Shown here: positions 35,315-48,013 of the stretch, piece by piece | How positions within the stretch are numbered: the stretch's first letter is position 1 | Layout of the letters: each line of letters starts with the position of its first letter | NCBI GenBank assembly: GCA_000499405.2 | Contig: HG738138.1 | Coordinates: 10,910,888 to 10,974,887 of the forward strand | Length of the DNA stretch: 64,000 nucleotides | Source: Onchocerca volvulus | Taxonomy: Eukaryota > Nematoda > Chromadorea > Rhabditida > Onchocercidae | Direction: 5' to 3' | Made by a program: the position numbers and the translations under genes | Notes under the pieces: model-generated | Database searches by the model: none | Told to the model about the DNA's origin: nothing | The model's input: the letters and a program-made list of their open reading frames with translations, nothing else

Positions 35315-37878
35315 ATGCATAAAGAATTAGAAAGTCAGTTCTGGAAGTCTAGATCTCGATATCAATTTAACATTGATCGCATTGCGGAGAAATACTGCGG
35401 ATCAAATAAGCGTGACTTGGCTCTTGAAGCCCTACAGAGAAATTTTGGGGAAGCATGTATTTCATCACCAGTTGTAGGATTGAAGGATAAAAGTTATAAA
35501 GCAATTTGTCGACATCTCAATAAGGTAAGGTTCGATTATATCTGTGTATATTATTTATGCCGTTGAAAGAGAAAGTCTATGTTTGGATTTAGTATATTTT
35601 ATATTGCCGCGAACAAATTCCTGTTTATAATGACTCACTCTTGTCGTAATATAGTTGTTATGCATTTCAACTTTTTCAGGAATTTGCGAAGGAATTTGGA
35701 AGACATATATATTCGGTAATTTTTGATAATCTGTGTCTTCACATACTTTGATTTGAAATTTAAATAAATGATGTGTCATAGATTGTTCGATTTGGTAGGA
35801 TATTTAGAGAAGCGACTTTTTTGTATAACTCTAACTCCTTTTTATTTTTTTATAACTTTTTTTTTATAACACTTTTTTATAACTCTTCTTTATTTAACTA
35901 AGTTGTTTATGAAACATTATTTTCTTGATTACTGGTAAATTTAGATGCATATGTATCATTTCTGACTTGATTCTGTCTTTACTTTGACCCGTACGAGATG
36001 CATTTAAAAATAATTTTAGAATACTGGTAATAGAAATATGAGCCGAAGTAGTTCTGCAAATAATCGAAAACTTAGAAGCTGTTGCTGTAGTAAGTTCTCC
36101 CTTCCGTTTTTTTTTCCAAATTTTTGTGCAATCTTGTAATTGGTTGCTCATGTTTTTGCATCTTCTGATTTTTGTGTGGTGACAACATTAAGTTTTATTG
36201 ACCATTTAACAATTGTTGGCCAGTAAAATCTATATTATTTCGTTAATTTTGAGTGTTATGAATACTGAAAATTGATTCATTTTAATCAGAGATTCTGTTT
36301 ACAGCATTTTTATTTTTTAAGCTGACCTGAGAAGTGTTCTTTTCCCTTGAAATATAGAAATTTTGCAAAATTTTTGCTGATTCTATGCATTTACGCTGAT
36401 TGTCTGATTTGTATAGTTTGTGAAAAAAGCAATATGCACATAATTTCTTATAAGTCTCAAATCCCTTATGTAGTATTTTTTTTTTTTTAGGTATGTCTGG
36501 GAGAAAACAATTTGCTTCTGTTAGGAAATATACCGTAAGTCTTTCTTTATCTGTTTTATATGTTGACGACTACTGACAGCTTAACCAACGAATTGGTTAG
36601 ACGAAACAGATTGATGATTGGCATGGTTAGCTGATATCTAATAAATAATTTCTAGTTCAACAACACGGCGCCTCCTAATATCGTCAATATGCTGACAAAC
36701 TCCGTAAAAGAAGAGAAGTATAGATCAGAAGTTGTAAGTGCTAGTTTTATTTTTTATTAGCATCATTAACTAGATACATAATTTGTTTGGGAGATTTAAA
36801 TAAGTTGTAGGGAAATCAGTTTTACAGATAAACTTGAAAGCTTCTACTGATAATATTTTAGAATAGGCTAGATAATATCGTGATGGATGGTAATATTAAT
36901 ACAGAAAGATGAAAATGAATTATGGTCCATCAGAAGTCTATCTCACTGTAAAAGTTGGGATCATAATAACTGTGATGTCAACTTTTATCTGCCATGGATT
37001 TCTGATAGCAAATAAAACATCATTAAAACATTAAAATGGATTGGTGTATTTTCAGTTCATTTTTGGGAAATTTTAGTTCCAAACTTAGTAATCTATAAGT
37101 TCACTGGAGCATTAATACATAAAAAAAAAGTTAGGATTATTCTGCACACATGGTTTTCTCAAATATGCAAGTTGTTTTCTTGAATTTTAGATTATTTTCT
37201 TTTTCAGAAGAGATTAAGAGTTGGACCGGTTTCCTGTCGCGTTATTGATGTGATTACATCACCCGTAAAAGAAGGCCCAGTTGAAATCCATGTATTGATT
37301 TTGTCAGCGCTTGAAAATTATTCCAATAATATATTACTTTGTTTAAATTTTTTTAAAAACAAAAAGGTCTAGGAATTTTGTATTTTTGATTCAGTCACCG
37401 TGAACATTTTTAGGTTTGGGAATTTACAGCTAACATTTTGTTTTTGCTTTTCTAGAAGAAAAAGTAAGTTTTTTAGTTTTGTTGCTGGCTTATGACTAGT
37501 ATATTTTCAGTATGAACTGCACGCAATGGCAAATAGCGTACTGGACCTTTGTAATGCACAGTCTTCATCTAGTATGGAGCGATTTACTGTTACAAAGAAC
37601 GGTAAGTTTTGAATATCACATTTAGTATTTCATCTAAACTAAGAGTAGATGAAAGTTGAGCTTACTTCAACATTAATCGGTATTTTCCTCATACAAAATA
37701 AAGCGGAACAGTTTTCATATTTTCAGGAAAGTTCTTGGAGGCATGGTTCAATAACGCGGAGAGATACTGGACTAATACTAACTTCGTTCGAGATCATAGT
37801 CTTCGATGGCGTGCAGCATACAATGCGCGACGTAATATACACCATAATCTTGGCTATGTGAATATGTCAGATCATTGA
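35315..37878 (+). CDS. Unknown protein; N-terminus weakly Scm3/HJURP-like
   Basis: Eight phase-compatible exons: 35315-35524, 35680-35715, 36020-36089, 36491-36534, 36656-36733, 37208-37291, 37511-37601 and 37727-37878, giving about 254 aa. The N-terminal 70 residues are helical and charged (QFWKSRSRYQFNIDRIAEKY) followed by SSPVVGLKDKSY. This order resembles the CENP-A chaperone motif of HJURP/Scm3 as I recall it (SRRRF...RLIEKY...TPVV...TY). The middle is Ser/Asn/Arg-rich with a CCC triplet. The C-terminus is aromatic and basic (LEAWFNNAERYW, SLRWRAAYNARR). There is no signal peptide or membrane segment, so it is likely nuclear or cytosolic. The 35716 and 37292 donors (TCG|GTAATT, CAT|GTATTG) are the weakest joints. 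Reading through the first gives a 93-residue product stopping at 35751. Alternatively the ATG at 36038 could start a second protein behind its own TTTTAG acceptor. Family assignment is tentative. Confidence 0.6.
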
Positions 37879-38699
37879 TTCTTTGAGCAAATATCAGAAT
37901 TTTCGACATAGTGGATTTATGACAGATGCATTCTCTACCGCGTGCTGTAAAACATTGATGGGTGGTATAGTATTAGATTCCTAAATTGCATCGTTTTTGA
38001 TTGTTTTTTTTTGTGACAGCTGTGGTTGTTAAAAAGGTTTGCTGAATTTATTTTGTTTCCCCATAATATTAAAAGACGAACAGAAACGAAAATTTCGTTG
38101 AGAAATCATTTATCGGTTGATAAATTAAGCTTTAGCAGAATATTGTGATCTATATATAATTCAATACACGGCGATAATTTATTTCTATAAAATTGTATTT
38201 GCTATTCCATAAATCAACATTCCTCAATTCATTTCAGTGCACTTAATTTTGAATAAAATGACGTCCCTAATTTTGTTTAACATTTCCTGATCATTTCGTT
38301 ACTCGATCTCATGTATCTTTTAAAACACTTTCTCTTAATTTCGCAAACTTTTTGTCGTGATCAAGTCATAATGGTAAAATCAAGATCTATTGCTCCAGGA
38401 TATTCCAAAAATCTTGTACTGAAAATCGCATTCCATAAAGTGAAATAATTGCATGGAAATAGGGTTACCCCATCGATAAAATTACGATTGTGGTTTGCTA
38501 TGACGTCACTTGTTGCTTATTTCATCTAACTTTTGTGACTACCATCTTTTTATAGTTGTGGAATAATAGACCGTCTAACAAGGAATTGCACGTTTTGGTG
38601 GAACGAGTTAGTGGAACAAGCAGTTCTAGCTGGAGTGCTGGAATAATTAATATATTTAAGAAGTTTCGGAACATATTTCTAATAAACAATTACATTAAG
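37879..38699 (+). other. Spacer and presumed 5' leader of the SRBD1 gene
   Basis: This is AT-rich with no exon up to an acceptor-like TTTTTATAG at 38555. From there an open frame without ATG runs into the SRBD1 start, encoding a Ser-rich segment (GTSSSSWSAG). It is either the 5' UTR after trans-splicing or an N-terminal extension of an exon whose start lies further upstream. Confidence 0.4.
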
Positions 38700-41600
38700 A
38701 TGTCTTCCGTGCGGTGGACGGTTGATGAATTTATTGCAGCTGAGGTAAGTTATTGATATGTTAACCTCCAGAAAAGATCAGCTCATATATATTTTTTAAT
38801 GCGATTGCTTTTGGTAGCATTTAATGTTATCAATCATTTATTTTATGTTACCTGATAATAAATGAACTCGATAATGATAATTCAAATTTTGGGTATAGGT
38901 GAATTTCCTATACCCAAAATTTGAATAGGTGAAAGTTTTACGCAAATCGGATTTTAAGATGGGGTTTCCCATAAACATCGCACGATCAATGGTTCAGTTA
39001 TTTGAAGATGGATGTGAGGTACCATTTATTGCCCGTTATCGACGATATTTGATTGGTGGAGCAACACCTGATGATTTGCGGCATGCACTAGAAGCCTTTA
39101 AGAATGCAAAGTATGTTCATCAAATCTTGTTTCCGATTAATCACGTTGAATACTTATTTTTGGTATCTGTTGATTCTGCAGATAAAATTTCAAACATTTT
39201 AGAGTCATCAAAGCTAAAGCAGAAAAACTTTTAAAACGAGCCGACACCGAAATCGCAGATGGTTTCTTGAAAGAAGTGCTGAAGGATGCTCTTTCAAAGA
39301 CGATGGATGCTGGTGAATTGGAAAGTTTATTTGAACCCTTCAAAAAAGCCAAAAAAGGCTCTTTGGCTTCAAGAGCAGTGTACGTTTTCAGAATGTTTTG
39401 TACAGAATTGATAGTTTTCTGCTTCATAACATGCAGCTGGATGAACGTGTACAAAAAAAAAAAAAAAAAAAAAACAACTGAAATAGAACTGCATTTACTC
39501 TTTTTTTTCAATTCATATTTAAATGTAGAAAATATCACTGATATATAAAATTTAAAATGTTTGCAGGGAATTGGGTGTTGGTGAGATCTGTCAAAAGCTT
39601 CGTCGTGGAGAATATGTTAATTTAGAGCTTTTCATTAATTCTAAACCAGGTATTTATGAAGATTTCATCAAGTCTTACTTTTCTTGACTGCAACGGTATT
39701 GTTGGAAATTTAAAAAAGCTTCTATAATCGTTGTTTTCGATGAAATAGAAAATTACTTTAAAACCAAGCTCATTCTGCATTAATACTAACTTGAAGAACT
39801 TTATTCTTCGCTCAGTTTTAGTTGAAAGCAATGAATTTTACTTTATAATGATTAAAGGTGAAAAATAACTTCTAATCATTACTTCATTTTTCAGTAAATT
39901 ATTGCTGTAATTAATAACCAATAGAAATGTCATTTAGAACTAAGTACGCTAGCAAAAGTGGAGGAAGAGACAATGCATTTATTATCTCATGAATTACATC
40001 GCTTAGAAAAAACGCAGATCTTGTTGGAAAAATTGTAGGTTCATGCATGTCGTTATTTCTAGTTATTTGCATTAGTGCAGCATAATTGAAACTTCGTTTT
40101 TAATTTTGGAGCATTTATTATTTCGATATCAAACTTTTGGGGACGGCTGTTGTGTTGGACATCGTTCATAGTTTAGGAATCGTGACAAGTAGTGAATTGA
40201 CTATGAAAATCCTTTTTATTGGTAACTCGTATGTTGAATGTATAACTTGATTTTTGTATGTTCCACTTTTTTGTTATTAATTACTCTCTTGGGTATTATA
40301 ATGTATTGTATCCATCTTAAAATATTCCACAGCGTATTGAAATATGAACTGAATTGCATCATCGTAAATCATACTTTTCTATAATGAAGATTACGAGTGC
40401 AAAAAAAATATAACATGTTCCATCGGAATGTAGTTAATATTGCCACAGAAAGAAAGGACACATTTTTATAATATATGTCGTTGACTTTATGCAAGCTAAT
40501 TAAATTAAAGATCGTTTGATCGAATAAAAATGACCGTATTCATGTTTCCTATTAATGTTTAAAGGTGATTTTTAGAAGTGAACTGAATAATTATTTGAAT
40601 ATTCACCTTAAGGTGAAATCGACACTTACGAGGAAAGCAAAATTTCTGAAAGAAACAGACAAGAATTTTTCTTTGCTCGATCATTTCAAATTATATCTAA
40701 ATTTTGAAAAAGATATTCGGTTTGTTCAGCCTTTTCAGGTAGGCTTTTTTTTCGCCTAAGGCACTGTTATCTAATATTTAGTAACTTAATGCTGTTTTTT
40801 GAAATAATTAGCAGCTCATCCCATCGTTTTTCAATTTTTTTCGGAAAATATTTCAAAACTATAACTAGTTGAAATATTTTTCATATTGAAAACATGAATG
40901 CATTGAATTTAAAGAGTTTTGTTGATATTGCCGTTTTGCATCATTTAATTGTCCATTTCATCAACAATCTCTATATTGATCGAGCTTAGAAATGAATTTA
41001 GTTTTTAAAGACGTGGAATATGCAACTTAATTTCTTCAATTTCTTCTTTATTATGCTTCATTTTTGTAGGTTTTAGCTCTGGAACGAGCTTCATCGAAAG
41101 AAATCATAAACTGGAAGATAGTTGTGGACGATAATATCGCAAGCGTTCATCCAGGCTTAAAACTCAACTTTCATTTTAAGCATGTAGATTTGCTAAAGAA
41201 AGCTGTCCAGGATTCTACGAAACGTTTCCTTATACCTTCGATTGAACGGAAAGTTCGGTAAATTAAAGTGTTTCATTTGCCTAAAAATAGGTTTATAAAT
41301 GATTGTTCACATCATTACTGTCATTTTCTATTTAGACGATTCATTCATTTTGTTTTATAATTGTTAGAAAGAAATTACTTGATCGAGCGGAAAATTCGGC
41401 AATCGATTGTTTTGCCAAAAATCTTCGCGAATTGCTGCTTACTGCTCCTCTAAAGAATTATGCAGTGCTTGCAATTGACCCTGGATATAAGAATGGATGC
41501 AAATGTGCGCTGGTCAATGAAAATGGTATCTTTTTGGTTTATATTTTTTTACAAAAGAATCAAAGCACTAATCTCCATTATTTTCATTATTTTCTTATCC

Positions 41601-44236
41601 GAAAAATAAGATCGGATCAGCTTTGTGACTCTTTTGACTGTATTGTGTTGAGGCTACGTGCAAGAGCAAAGTAATTAATTTTTTGTGGTTCAGGTGATCT
41701 CCTTCAAACTGCAATATTTTATTTGAAACCACTCGACGCCAAAGGCTGGGTTCCGGATACAAATGCAGAAGAAATATTAAAAACGCTCGCATCAAAAATA
41801 ATTGATTTACCTCTTGTAATAGCTATAGGAAATAGCAGTGCAACTCGAGAAGTTCAAGTCTTCATAGCATCCTTAATTCAGCGCCATGTAATTGTTGCAA
41901 AATTTTGGTTGGTTACTTCCGTATTTGATCATAATTTTCTCATGTTTTAGTTTAAGATGTTTTAATACTTTTCTTTGAAATATCCGAAACATTCATGCTT
42001 TCCACTTTATTATCACTTATCAGTAACATCATTTATGGTTAGTTTTAGCGTAGTTTCCGAATGTGGTGCATCCATTTACAGCGCAACAAAACTAGCCGCA
42101 GAAGAATTGCCAAAGACTGATATTGAATTACGAAGTGCAGGTGATTTTTCTGGCTTTGGTTACTGTTCCGGCCGTAACAGTCATTGTCTATGATTTAATT
42201 TGTTAAAAATCTCTAATTAGTGCTTGTCATTCTATGATTATTCCGTTCAATAACTCAAAATTGGTTAAGAAACTATTTTCAAGATGTTTTCGAATTTCAA
42301 GTGAAATAGTGCGAGAAATTGGGTAAAGAAACTGTTGGTATTTGTTAAAGGATTCTAACAATTGCACTACTCCCTTTCTAGGTTATTATATTTTAGTATG
42401 TTAATAAATTATTGTCGTCGTAGAAAGAGAGTAGGCAGGGAAAAAGAAACAGAGGTAGGTATTACTGCAATAGAGATGTGGTATTACAGTGTCGCTTGCC
42501 AGACGTGTCATTGATCCTATCTCGGAATATGTGAAAATTGCACCGAAACATCTTGGTGTTGGACTATATCAGGTTTGCAGAAGATCAAATTTAACTTTTC
42601 AAGTGCTGAGATTTGGCGAGTGAGAGGGAGGCAAATGCCACTTGCAATAAAGCTTTCCGACGAAGTTTAGCGGATTTTATTCTAGCATTCGGTGAATGAA
42701 AAACGCTTGGATGAAATGTTAGATATAGTTGTACGCGAATGTGTCAGCAGTGTTGGCGTTGACGTGAACATAGCCTCTCTACAACTTTTACAGTAAGTGA
42801 TGTTTTATTCATGTTAGGGAAACAGTTCTCAACTATAAATTTATTGCATATTTTTTGTAATAATTAGTTTATCAATTTGAAAAATGACTTCTTAAGGAGA
42901 GTATCGGGTTTGAATAAGAATACAGCTGCTAATATTATCAAATATCGCCAAAACAATGGGGGTATAAAAAGCAGAGAAGAACTGAAGGTAATAAAACTTT
43001 ATATCAAAAAAATTTCCGCGTTTGAAATATGCTTACTTTTATGCATAACTTCCAGAACATCAAAGGAATTGGTCCGAAATGTTTTGAGCAATGTGCAGGC
43101 TTCCTTCATGTATATAATGTGAATAATGATAAAGGATGGGATGCCCTAGTGAGAAAGAAGGCGAAACTTGCTGTAGATTACAATCCTTTGGATGCAACTT
43201 CTGTTCATCCAGAAAGCTACAAAATTGCCAAACAGTTATTGGTTTCAGCTTTTGTTTGTTATATTGTCAAAGAAACTGATACCTTTTATTATCTATTGTG
43301 GTATGAGGTGAACTTAATAGTTTATTTAATATGTATCTTGGAATAAATAATTTTTCAGGATACTGGAATGTGCTGGTGCCGATTTGACACACATTGGACA
43401 GAACTGTTTATTCCAGATGCTAGCAGTGATCGAAGAACAAATTAGAGAACAGGGTCCGGAATGGATTGTAGTGTGGGAATTATTATCAAATCCGTTTGTA
43501 AGGAAAAATGGGCCAATGCTTTTGGTATATACTAGACATATTTTTTGTCTTGAATCTTAATTACTTTTAAAGCAAAACTGAATAATTTAAGACGAATGTG
43601 CTGGAAATGAAGTCACTGAAAGTGGGTGATGTTTTGGAAGGTATTGTCCGAAATCATGCTAGTTTTGGTATATTCATCGATCTCGGGATAGGCTATGATG
43701 CGTTGGCGCATTCATCAACTTTATTATCGGTTGTTCCTCAGGTTAAAATTTCTTTTCAACAGCCGAATTTTTTTGTGACTTAGAGGTTATATTTGTTTAG
43801 GTTTTTGTTTAGGTAATTCAGTTATGCAGTCTGGTTCAATAGTGTCTTTAAAATTTACATTTCACAGCATTTAATTACAAATCGTAATTGTTCGTATTCA
43901 GGAACATCCCCCTTTAGAGGATCCGTCTCCCGGCAGTGGCGCTACAGCGCGTCAGATAAACAAGGAGATTCGTAATGTAGTTCATCAAGCTTATCCGTTT
44001 AATGTATCCGTTGATTAGGTCATCAAATTTCGTTCTCAAATGCCTAATAAAGAACTATCGAAAGCAGGAAAGGAACAGTACTGTTTTCTTCTCCAGCAGT
44101 TCATCGCTTACAAAGTTATTATGTCTTTTATGTTGATTTACAGAGATGTGCTAATTTGTAGATAAATTCTCATGTGAAAGTGCGAATCACAGAGCTGGAC
44201 ATGAATCGACGTCGAATTGGTGTCGTTTTAGTTTGA
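38700..44236 (+). CDS. srbd1: S1 RNA-binding domain protein 1 (SRBD1/Tex-like)
   Basis: This is the animal homologue of bacterial Tex, a nucleic-acid-binding protein linked to transcription. The exons read 38700-38744, 38929-39110, 39203-39379, 39567-39649, 39938-40034, 40576-40738, 41070-41257, 41368-41525, 41694-41887, 42049-42140, 42490-42572, 42686-42792, 42897-42987, 43056-43234, 43359-43497, 43592-43741, 43902-44003 and 44162-44236 (about 767 aa; bacterial Tex has about 780). Domains in order are the Tex N-terminal helical domain ([15 protein letters not shown]), a YqgF/RNase H-like fold ([13 protein letters not shown], then [15 protein letters not shown]), helix-hairpin-helix units ([35 protein letters not shown]) and a C-terminal S1 domain ([20 protein letters not shown]). 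The joint between 41887 and 42049 does not keep phase with any canonical donor. The S1 domain is interrupted by a Pro/Gly-rich insert encoded by exon 17. Start chosen as the first ATG; upstream is open. Confidence 0.9.
38880..38926. repeat. Perfect 20-bp inverted repeat abutting the SRBD1 exon 2 acceptor
   Basis: 38880-38899 (ATTCAAATTTTGGGTATAGG) is the exact reverse complement of 38907-38926, with a 7-base loop. The right arm ends directly before the AG at 927-928, so the 3' splice site of intron 1 sits at the foot of a strong potential hairpin. Confidence 0.9.
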
Positions 44237-46898
44237 TCTGAGGGTGCTGATCATATCTAATGCTTCTAATTTTTCTTTCTGTTGTTTTATGAATTGTATT
44301 TGAATCCTTGCTGCATCGTATAAATAATCTCAAGTTATGAGTAATTTTTTTTTTGCAACGTTTATCCCCTTAATAGCTTTAGTCTCTTTGCCGAATATCT
44401 TATCGAAGGTTATGGCTACGAAAATTAAGCCTGATATCCTGGAACATACAAGATAATGTAGTGAGATGCAAATAAAATTTAGCCTTACCAACAGTACTAT
44501 ATCATTTTTCATTAGGCAATGATAACTTAGTAGACTTGTTTTGCATTCTTTTTTCTTTTAATAATGAGCTTTTTTTCTCTTTTTTTTTCTTTTTTCTTTA
44601 ATGTAAAACATTGAAAAAATTGAATTTCTCTTAATGAATTGTAAGTCTGACTAATAAATAAATTGTATTAGTCTTGTTTCAATAGTACACAGAAAATTCC
44701 TCATACACACAGTTGTTGGCATCATTTTCTTCAAATCAACCATTTCAGAACCATTGAAGGAGTTGATTACTAGGAGCCTGCATGAATACTACGTATATGA
44801 TTAGATGTGAGCGTGCATTAGATTTCATTTTACTTCACATTAAATCGCCTTGTTTCCTTCTTTTCATTTTATTTCATTTCTTCCGTCTTGACTTGTATAG
44901 ATATTACTTTTTCTAGTGATGATCAAGTGCTTTGCCTGTCCCTACCGATAAATATTGGCCACAAAGTAAGATGTGAAAAATACCTAGGCCTAGGCATTCT
45001 ATAGATCTTCAGTTATATTATATAGTAGTTAAGACTTATGAAGATATCAAGAAACATCTTCGCCCCTTCATCGTATATATTTCTAGAACAAAAAAAAACT
45101 ACCAAAATATAACTAATCGTGAAATTTCACATCAATATCAAACATTCACTGCTTTCTCATTTAAATATTTTCCCATGATTCGGATAAATAATCGGATGGG
45201 AAACATTTCTCCTTCGAATAATTTGTTTTATGGAGTCGATGAACAACTAAGTGAAAAATAGAATCCAAATTTGAGAGATAAATTATTGATGGTGCCGGTA
45301 TTGCTTATCATCAAAACCAAAATCAGCTGAATAAGACCTTGCGATAAGATTCCATGTTCTTTGGTATTTGATGTTGAGTGATTTCCATCATTAGTATGTC
45401 ACTTTTTTTTAGAATGCTGTTCCCGAATACACATTGCGACACATAGACACCCATACACAACACGCATATTGAACAATTTTGCACGACCCATCCATCCTTA
45501 TTTTCAATTTATTGCATAAAAGGTCACATAATGCCTATCGTGTTTCTTAATTCAAGGCACAAATTCTTTTTGATTCTTGATATTATCAAGACTGAACTTT
45601 TTCTCGAGTCAATCCTGTAAATTACTTGTAATTTGAATAACAGTAAGGGAAATCATGATATTTCAATCTATCATTATGATTGTTAATATTTATGCAATAG
45701 CAAGATATGAAAATAAATCCACATAAATGACTTCGTTACTTAAGACTGCTTATTTTACAAAAGTTTATATTATCGATCTTGATCAATATCGAAAATATTA
45801 TCATGATATGTAACTATACCAATAAATAACAATTATAGTTGTAATAATGACCAAATAAAGTAATAAACGTTAGCATAGTTATGGGTTTGGCAGAAACATT
45901 AATGATTAAAGCCAATGCATAATTTTTTTTTCTTTTTTTTATATTATATTTGCCACAGGTGCTATTGATAGTACAATGAGAATTATTGAAGGGAAACTAT
46001 AAAATGTATAATGTCGAGAATGATTGTAATTTTTGATAGCGATATCGATAATCACCGACTGGATCGCTTATCGTATCATTCCATCTTCTTCCCCTTCTCA
46101 TTTAGCCGTTCAGCATGATAATCGTGGGAAAGTAGTTCGAAAACAATGCAGTGAAACATTCACTTATTCAAAAATCGTAATTCCCCATGCTTGCTGATAA
46201 TACAGAGATATTTCGAAGAATGTATTGAAATTAGTTAGCCATAGGCATCTAAAAACGTTTCGGAAAGATGAAAAAATGATAAATGCCATTGATTCATTTT
46301 TCCGTTTTTTTGATATCATGTTCTCTTGAGTTCCCCTTATTTCGGAGAGAATAAACAGTGAGAAACAATGACGAGAAATTTTCTTGAAGTAAAAGATAAA
46401 ATTTTATTCTTCTATTAAACACTATCCTAAATACCGTCTAGTTTCAGTTTAACTCTTTGATGTCTTCGATTGATTCACTTTAGTTGAACAAGTTAATCGA
46501 AGTCAACAACATCTTCACTCTAATGATACCATCACTGCAGCGAGAATTAATTTTCGAGTGAGAGTTATACTGAATGCAATGAGAATAACGAGGTTGCGAG
46601 TTACCAATTATCACTTTCATGATTTTAACTCATGCACGAACATATCAAATTCAGTGAAGGGTATCACGTTGAACTTGCTTTCAAAATGAATCCCAAGAGT
46701 GCTAAGCAAGTACAGATATGCAGATGGTGCAGAAATTGACGCCAATTCAACGATTACCATGGGAATGGAACATGCAAAATTACATGTACAAGAAGCTTGC
46801 TGAAAAGCAACCTTCATGTCATTACGGAGATGCTTACAGCTTTCGTTATCGTCATCGTCCGTGAATTATAATGAATATTGCTTGATTTGTGTTGTATG

Positions 46899-46971
46899 CA
46901 CATACACACACACACACATATGTATTGCATATATATATACATACACACACACATACACATACATAGGCATA
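46899..46971. repeat. CA/TA microsatellite
   Basis: Runs of (CA)n and (TA)n alternate (ACACACACACACATA, ATATATATACATACACACAC). The translation over it is a low-complexity artefact. Confidence 0.9.
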
Positions 46972-47167
46972 CTTATACATATCACGTTAGGATGACCTTT
47001 TGTGATTCATACTGGCATGCAATGCGGTCTCTTTTCTGTCCTCGAAGAAGCATTCAACGCCACCTCCTCCTATCTTCTTTTCTACCTTTCTTCCGGTCGG
47101 TTATGCAAGCTACTCCCTTCCTCATCAACCCTCCTCCACTTCTCACGGTTTTCTGTTTCCTTTTTCA

Positions 47168-47315
47168 CTACGTGCTCTTTGAGACATTTCTGGTATGTGG
47201 GTGCTTAATGTATCGTAAGCTACGGGATGGAATGGCTCTTGCTACGTGCTTTTTGAGACATTTCTGGTATGTGGGTGCTAAATATATCGTTGGATAAGAG
47301 GATGGAATGCTTTCT
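47168..47315 (+). repeat. Tandem duplication, period 74 bp
   Basis: CTACGTGCTCTTTGAGACAT at 47168 recurs at 47242 with one change. Both copies continue TTTCTGGTATGTGGGTGCT and GGATGGAATG. Recent duplication in non-coding sequence. Confidence 0.85.
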
Positions 47316-48013
47316 TCTCTTCCAGTAGAATTATTAAATGGATTTGTGTTCCTTCGGTTAATTGAGGGTCATATGGATTGTCAACCGATTTGTTTTACCT
47401 GTTTCAAATGGATCTAAAATTTAAGCCAATAACATCCTGGTAGAGAAATTAATTTCACGGGCTAGACAAAACATTTTGATTGGCTTTCTCCATTTGTTGC
47501 AATCTTTCTGTTTGTATTTTTTCGAACGTATGACAGAGGATGGCAGCAAATGTAATGAGAGTTGTTATGAAAGCATTAGAGAGAGATTTTGGCTACAGAT
47601 CTTTGGATGATAGCTGAATTTAAATTTTCATGTTATTTTTAAAGGAAACAAAATAGATAGATTCGGTCAGATCGGATTATTGGTAGGATTCTGTTATAGT
47701 GGAAAGTGGAATTTCAAATATATTTAGCTCTCAATACACTGAGTTTAAAATATGTATAATGGCAGAGAGATCATTTATGTCATGTGAAATTGCCTGCAAA
47801 ATTATTAAGAGTATGGGATTCTAACAATCATCCATAGGAATTTTTTTTTTTCCTGTAAGGACTGTTTTTGTATCTCCGTCTAACGGGAATTGTATTACAT
47901 CTATATATATGCCAAATGTGCAGTCCTGGATATTTTAGGTATGTAAATTTAGTACTTTTCAACCTAAAATAACATACTGATTTAAAACATAATCTCAGGG
48001 ATTTTTAATGCAG

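Larger units (their letters stand above)
44237..48013. other. Long spacer after SRBD1
   Basis: AATAAATAAA at about 44653 may be the SRBD1 poly(A) signal. The rest has no supported exon. It contains a CA/TA microsatellite (46899-46971), a pyrimidine-rich, less AT-rich stretch at 47020-47170 and a 74-bp duplication. Confidence 0.5.

Noticed and set aside
46617..46817. Minus-strand 66-codon frame ending in HELKS
   Set aside because: Composition is acceptable but no in-phase neighbouring exon or start context supports it.
46878..47297. 139-codon frame over the CA/TA microsatellite and the 74-bp duplication
   Set aside because: The translation is low-complexity His/Thr/Tyr over the microsatellite, and the rest has no homologous look.
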